DNA of 64,000 nucleotides from Flavobacterium pectinovorum (lineage in GTDB: Bacteria > Bacteroidota > Bacteroidia > Flavobacteriales > Flavobacteriaceae): the NCBI RefSeq assembly GCF_006438875.1, contig NZ_RCZH01000006.1, positions 121,032-185,031 of the forward strand. Direction: 5' to 3'. Positions 62,452 through 64,000 of the stretch are shown piece by piece. The position numbers and the translations under genes are program-made. The notes under the pieces are model-generated. The model was not told the origin of the DNA and searched no databases. It saw only the letters and a program-made list of their open reading frames with translations. Numbering within the stretch: the first letter of the stretch is position 1; each line of letters begins with the position of its first letter.

Positions 62452-64000
62452 TTTTAATTGATCAAAATAGCGCCATAAACTCCCTCAACGAAGCACTCGT
62501 TCCAAATCCGCATTTGATAGACGGAAGGACGGAGCAAGACTGGTTGTACTTTTTGACGGAATTTAGCAAATTGATCAATTTCTATAATGACAGCAATACA
62601 ATCGAAGGAAACTGGAGTCCGTTTTTATTGAAAGATCCCGTTTTTTTGATGGCTTCAATTTCAAAAACAAACTACAAAAACCTACATTCCGATTATAAAA
62701 ACAGCTGTGCCGAGATTCAAAGATTAGTTCAAAACGAAAATGGCGGCAATCCTCATTCAAATGCTTTAAATAAGCTGTTTGATCGTATTACGGCGATTTA
62801 TAAAATCATCGAACGCTGGACACATTACATGCAAAGCAGCAACGAAATATACGATCTCAAAACGTATATTCTGCAAGAAGTAAAAACGAGATTAAGCATT
62901 GACTTTTGGGCGATTCAATCCTTTAGGGAATATTTATACAGATTGTCTGTAGAAGGTGTTTTTATTGTTCCTGCACCTCTTAGAGAATTTGATTCTTTTG
63001 ATAAAAACATTTGGAATATAAACAAAGACAGAACTCCTTTTTGGCAAGTTTTTGGTTTTGAAACGGAGCAGGCTATTTTGCAGACAACGGCAACAATAAC
63101 CACTTTTAGTTTGGATATTCTAACAAAAATTGGAGATCGGTTATTCCAATTTTTAGAAACTGTAATTCATCATGCAACAAAAGAATTTAAGAGATTAAGT
63201 CTTAAAAAAGGACAATTTCCGGATACCACTCTTTTGCGCTCATTTGTAAATGTACTGAAAGTTCAGCAAGATCGATTGAATGGTATTTCAGAGAAACATC
63301 TTGATTTTTATTATAAAGACATTTTAAAGCAAACCAAATTACCTGCCGTAGCAGATCACACTTATTTGTGCGCAACACTGGCAAAACCAACGCAGGCATA
63401 TACTTTACCGGCAGGAACATTGTTCAACGCGGGAGTCGATGCGCAAAAGAACCCAATTTTGTTTGCTTCTCAAAAAAATGTAAATCTAAATCCTGCAACG
63501 ATTACAAGTGTTCATACACTTTCTTATAACGCAAAAAACACGCCGTCTTATAATTTACAAACTATTGCAAAACCAACGGCTATTCAATTAGATCTTGAAA
63601 ATAAAGTAATCAGTTGGGACACTTTTGGATCCAGTAATCCTGTTGTAGATCCTATTGCAAATCCTAATTTAATAGGTATTGCGTTCGCCTCGCCAATGTT
63701 GTTATTACGCGAAGGACAAAGAACTGTAACCCTAACGCTTCAATTTGATAATTCAATAGATTTAGCACTATTGCAAACTGCCAATTATTTTTTGAGCACT
63801 CAAAAAGAGTGGTTAAAACTTAGTTTACTTCCTGCAAATTTCACACAAACCACTTCCAGTAATTGTGTGATCATTATTAATCTTGATCCAACAATGGCGG
63901 CAATTGAACCTTTCCTGATTAATTCGGACGGTTTAAAAAGTGATTGGCCAATGATGAAAATCTTGTTTCAGAATATTCCAAATTCTTATATGCCGCCAAA
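62448..64000 (+). CDS. eCIS baseplate J/gp6-like protein (Pvc11-like), N-terminal part
   Basis: The frame starts with ATG at 62448 overlapping the gp25 stop and stays open to the window edge (517 codons). The visible part begins MILIDQNSAINSLNEALVPN and contains KHLDFYYKDILKQTKLPAVA, ADHTYLCATLAKPTQAYTLP and LLREGQRTVTLTLQFDNSID. The segment order fits the long baseplate J-like proteins of Bacteroidota eCIS loci, which are usually over 1000 residues. Gene position after the gp25-like gene also matches Afp and PVC. The assignment rests more on position and pattern than on a diagnostic motif, since the conserved C-terminal part is outside the window. Confidence 0.8.
   Translation, partial: MILIDQNSAINSLNEALVPNPHLIDGRTEQDWLYFLTEFSKLINFYNDSNTIEGNWSPFLLKDPVFLMASISKTNYKNLHSDYKNSCAEIQRLVQNENGGNPHSNALNKLFDRITAIYKIIERWTHYMQSSNEIYDLKTYILQEVKTRLSIDFWAIQSFREYLYRLSVEGVFIVPAPLREFDSFDKNIWNINKDRTPFWQVFGFETEQAILQTTATITTFSLDILTKIGDRLFQFLETVIHHATKEFKRLSLKKGQFPDTTLLRSFVNVLKVQQDRLNGISEKHLDFYYKDILKQTKLPAVADHTYLCATLAKPTQAYTLPAGTLFNAGVDAQKNPILFASQKNVNLNPATITSVHTLSYNAKNTPSYNLQTIAKPTAIQLDLENKVISWDTFGSSNPVVDPIANPNLIGIAFASPMLLLREGQRTVTLTLQFDNSIDLALLQTANYFLSTQKEWLKLSLLPANFTQTTSSNCVIIINLDPTMAAIEPFLINSDGLKSDWPMMKILFQNIPNSYMPP

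Noticed and set aside
53705..64000. Prophage or type VI secretion system
   Set aside because: No capsid, portal, terminase, integrase, lysis or TssJLM/TssBC genes are seen, while DUF4255, DUF5908-like, LysM and dual tube genes are typical of eCIS.
1..64000. tRNA or rRNA genes
   Set aside because: No cloverleaf with a GTTCRA-type arm and no rRNA-like conserved segments were found on reading both strands; the strong hairpins seen are dispersed repeats or terminators.

Overview
The window is chromosomal DNA of a Bacteroidota bacterium, most likely a Flavobacterium or close relative. The evidence is the AT-rich base composition, the two SusC/SusD outer-membrane pairs, lipoproteins and signal peptides of flavobacterial type, A/T-rich leaders without clear Shine-Dalgarno sites, and a very high load of short intergenic palindromic repeats. 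No rRNA, tRNA, CRISPR array or transposase gene was found.

Layout. (1) 1-21032, all on the minus strand, is a large polysaccharide utilisation locus (PUL). In transcription order it encodes a clan GH-D hydrolase, an SGNH acetylesterase-like protein, a GH36 alpha-galactosidase, a GntR regulator with a sugar-binding-like domain, a sodium/solute symporter, SusC, SusD, a GH2 enzyme with an inserted F5/8C domain, a GH95 enzyme and a truncated GH92 enzyme. A nearly identical 30-bp element lies upstream of both the first gene and susC. (2) 21631-27498 holds accessory genes: a Crp/Fnr-type regulator, a GlcG/HbpS-like protein, an aldo/keto reductase, a GH30 enzyme, a lone CBM6 protein and a cytidylyltransferase-like protein. 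A TonB-dependent siderophore receptor follows on the other strand.

(3) 30803-49543, again all on the minus strand with a divergent Lrp/AsnC regulator at its head (49732-50202), is the most interesting metabolic region. It combines a second SusC/SusD pair, a GH63 alpha-glucosidase-like enzyme and a GH42 beta-galactosidase-like enzyme with a fused hydroxylysine-kinase-like/phospholyase-like enzyme, an ALDH7-type aminoadipate semialdehyde dehydrogenase, a DUF1338 (HglS-like) 2-oxoadipate decarboxylase and a D-2-hydroxyglutarate dehydrogenase-like protein. I infer a dedicated system for glucosyl-galactosyl-hydroxylysine, the glycan-bearing residue of collagen: trim Glc, trim Gal, phosphorylate and deaminate hydroxylysine, then oxidise it to 2-oxoglutarate. 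This is inference from gene content.

(4) 52009-64000 (plus strand) is the first part of an extracellular contractile injection system (eCIS). It encodes a LuxR-type regulator with a degenerate receiver, a DUF4255 cap protein, an unrecognised protein, one sheath protein, two tube proteins, a 56-residue DUF5908-like protein, a LysM baseplate protein, a VgrG-like spike, a PAAR tip, a gp25-like protein and a truncated baseplate J-like protein. Two repeat-filled gaps interrupt the otherwise tightly overlapping operon.

Gaps between genes are filled with at least eight families of palindromic repeats. The most notable is a 240-bp composite element present at 821-1060 and 50323-50563 whose core is inverted between the copies while at least the right flank is not.
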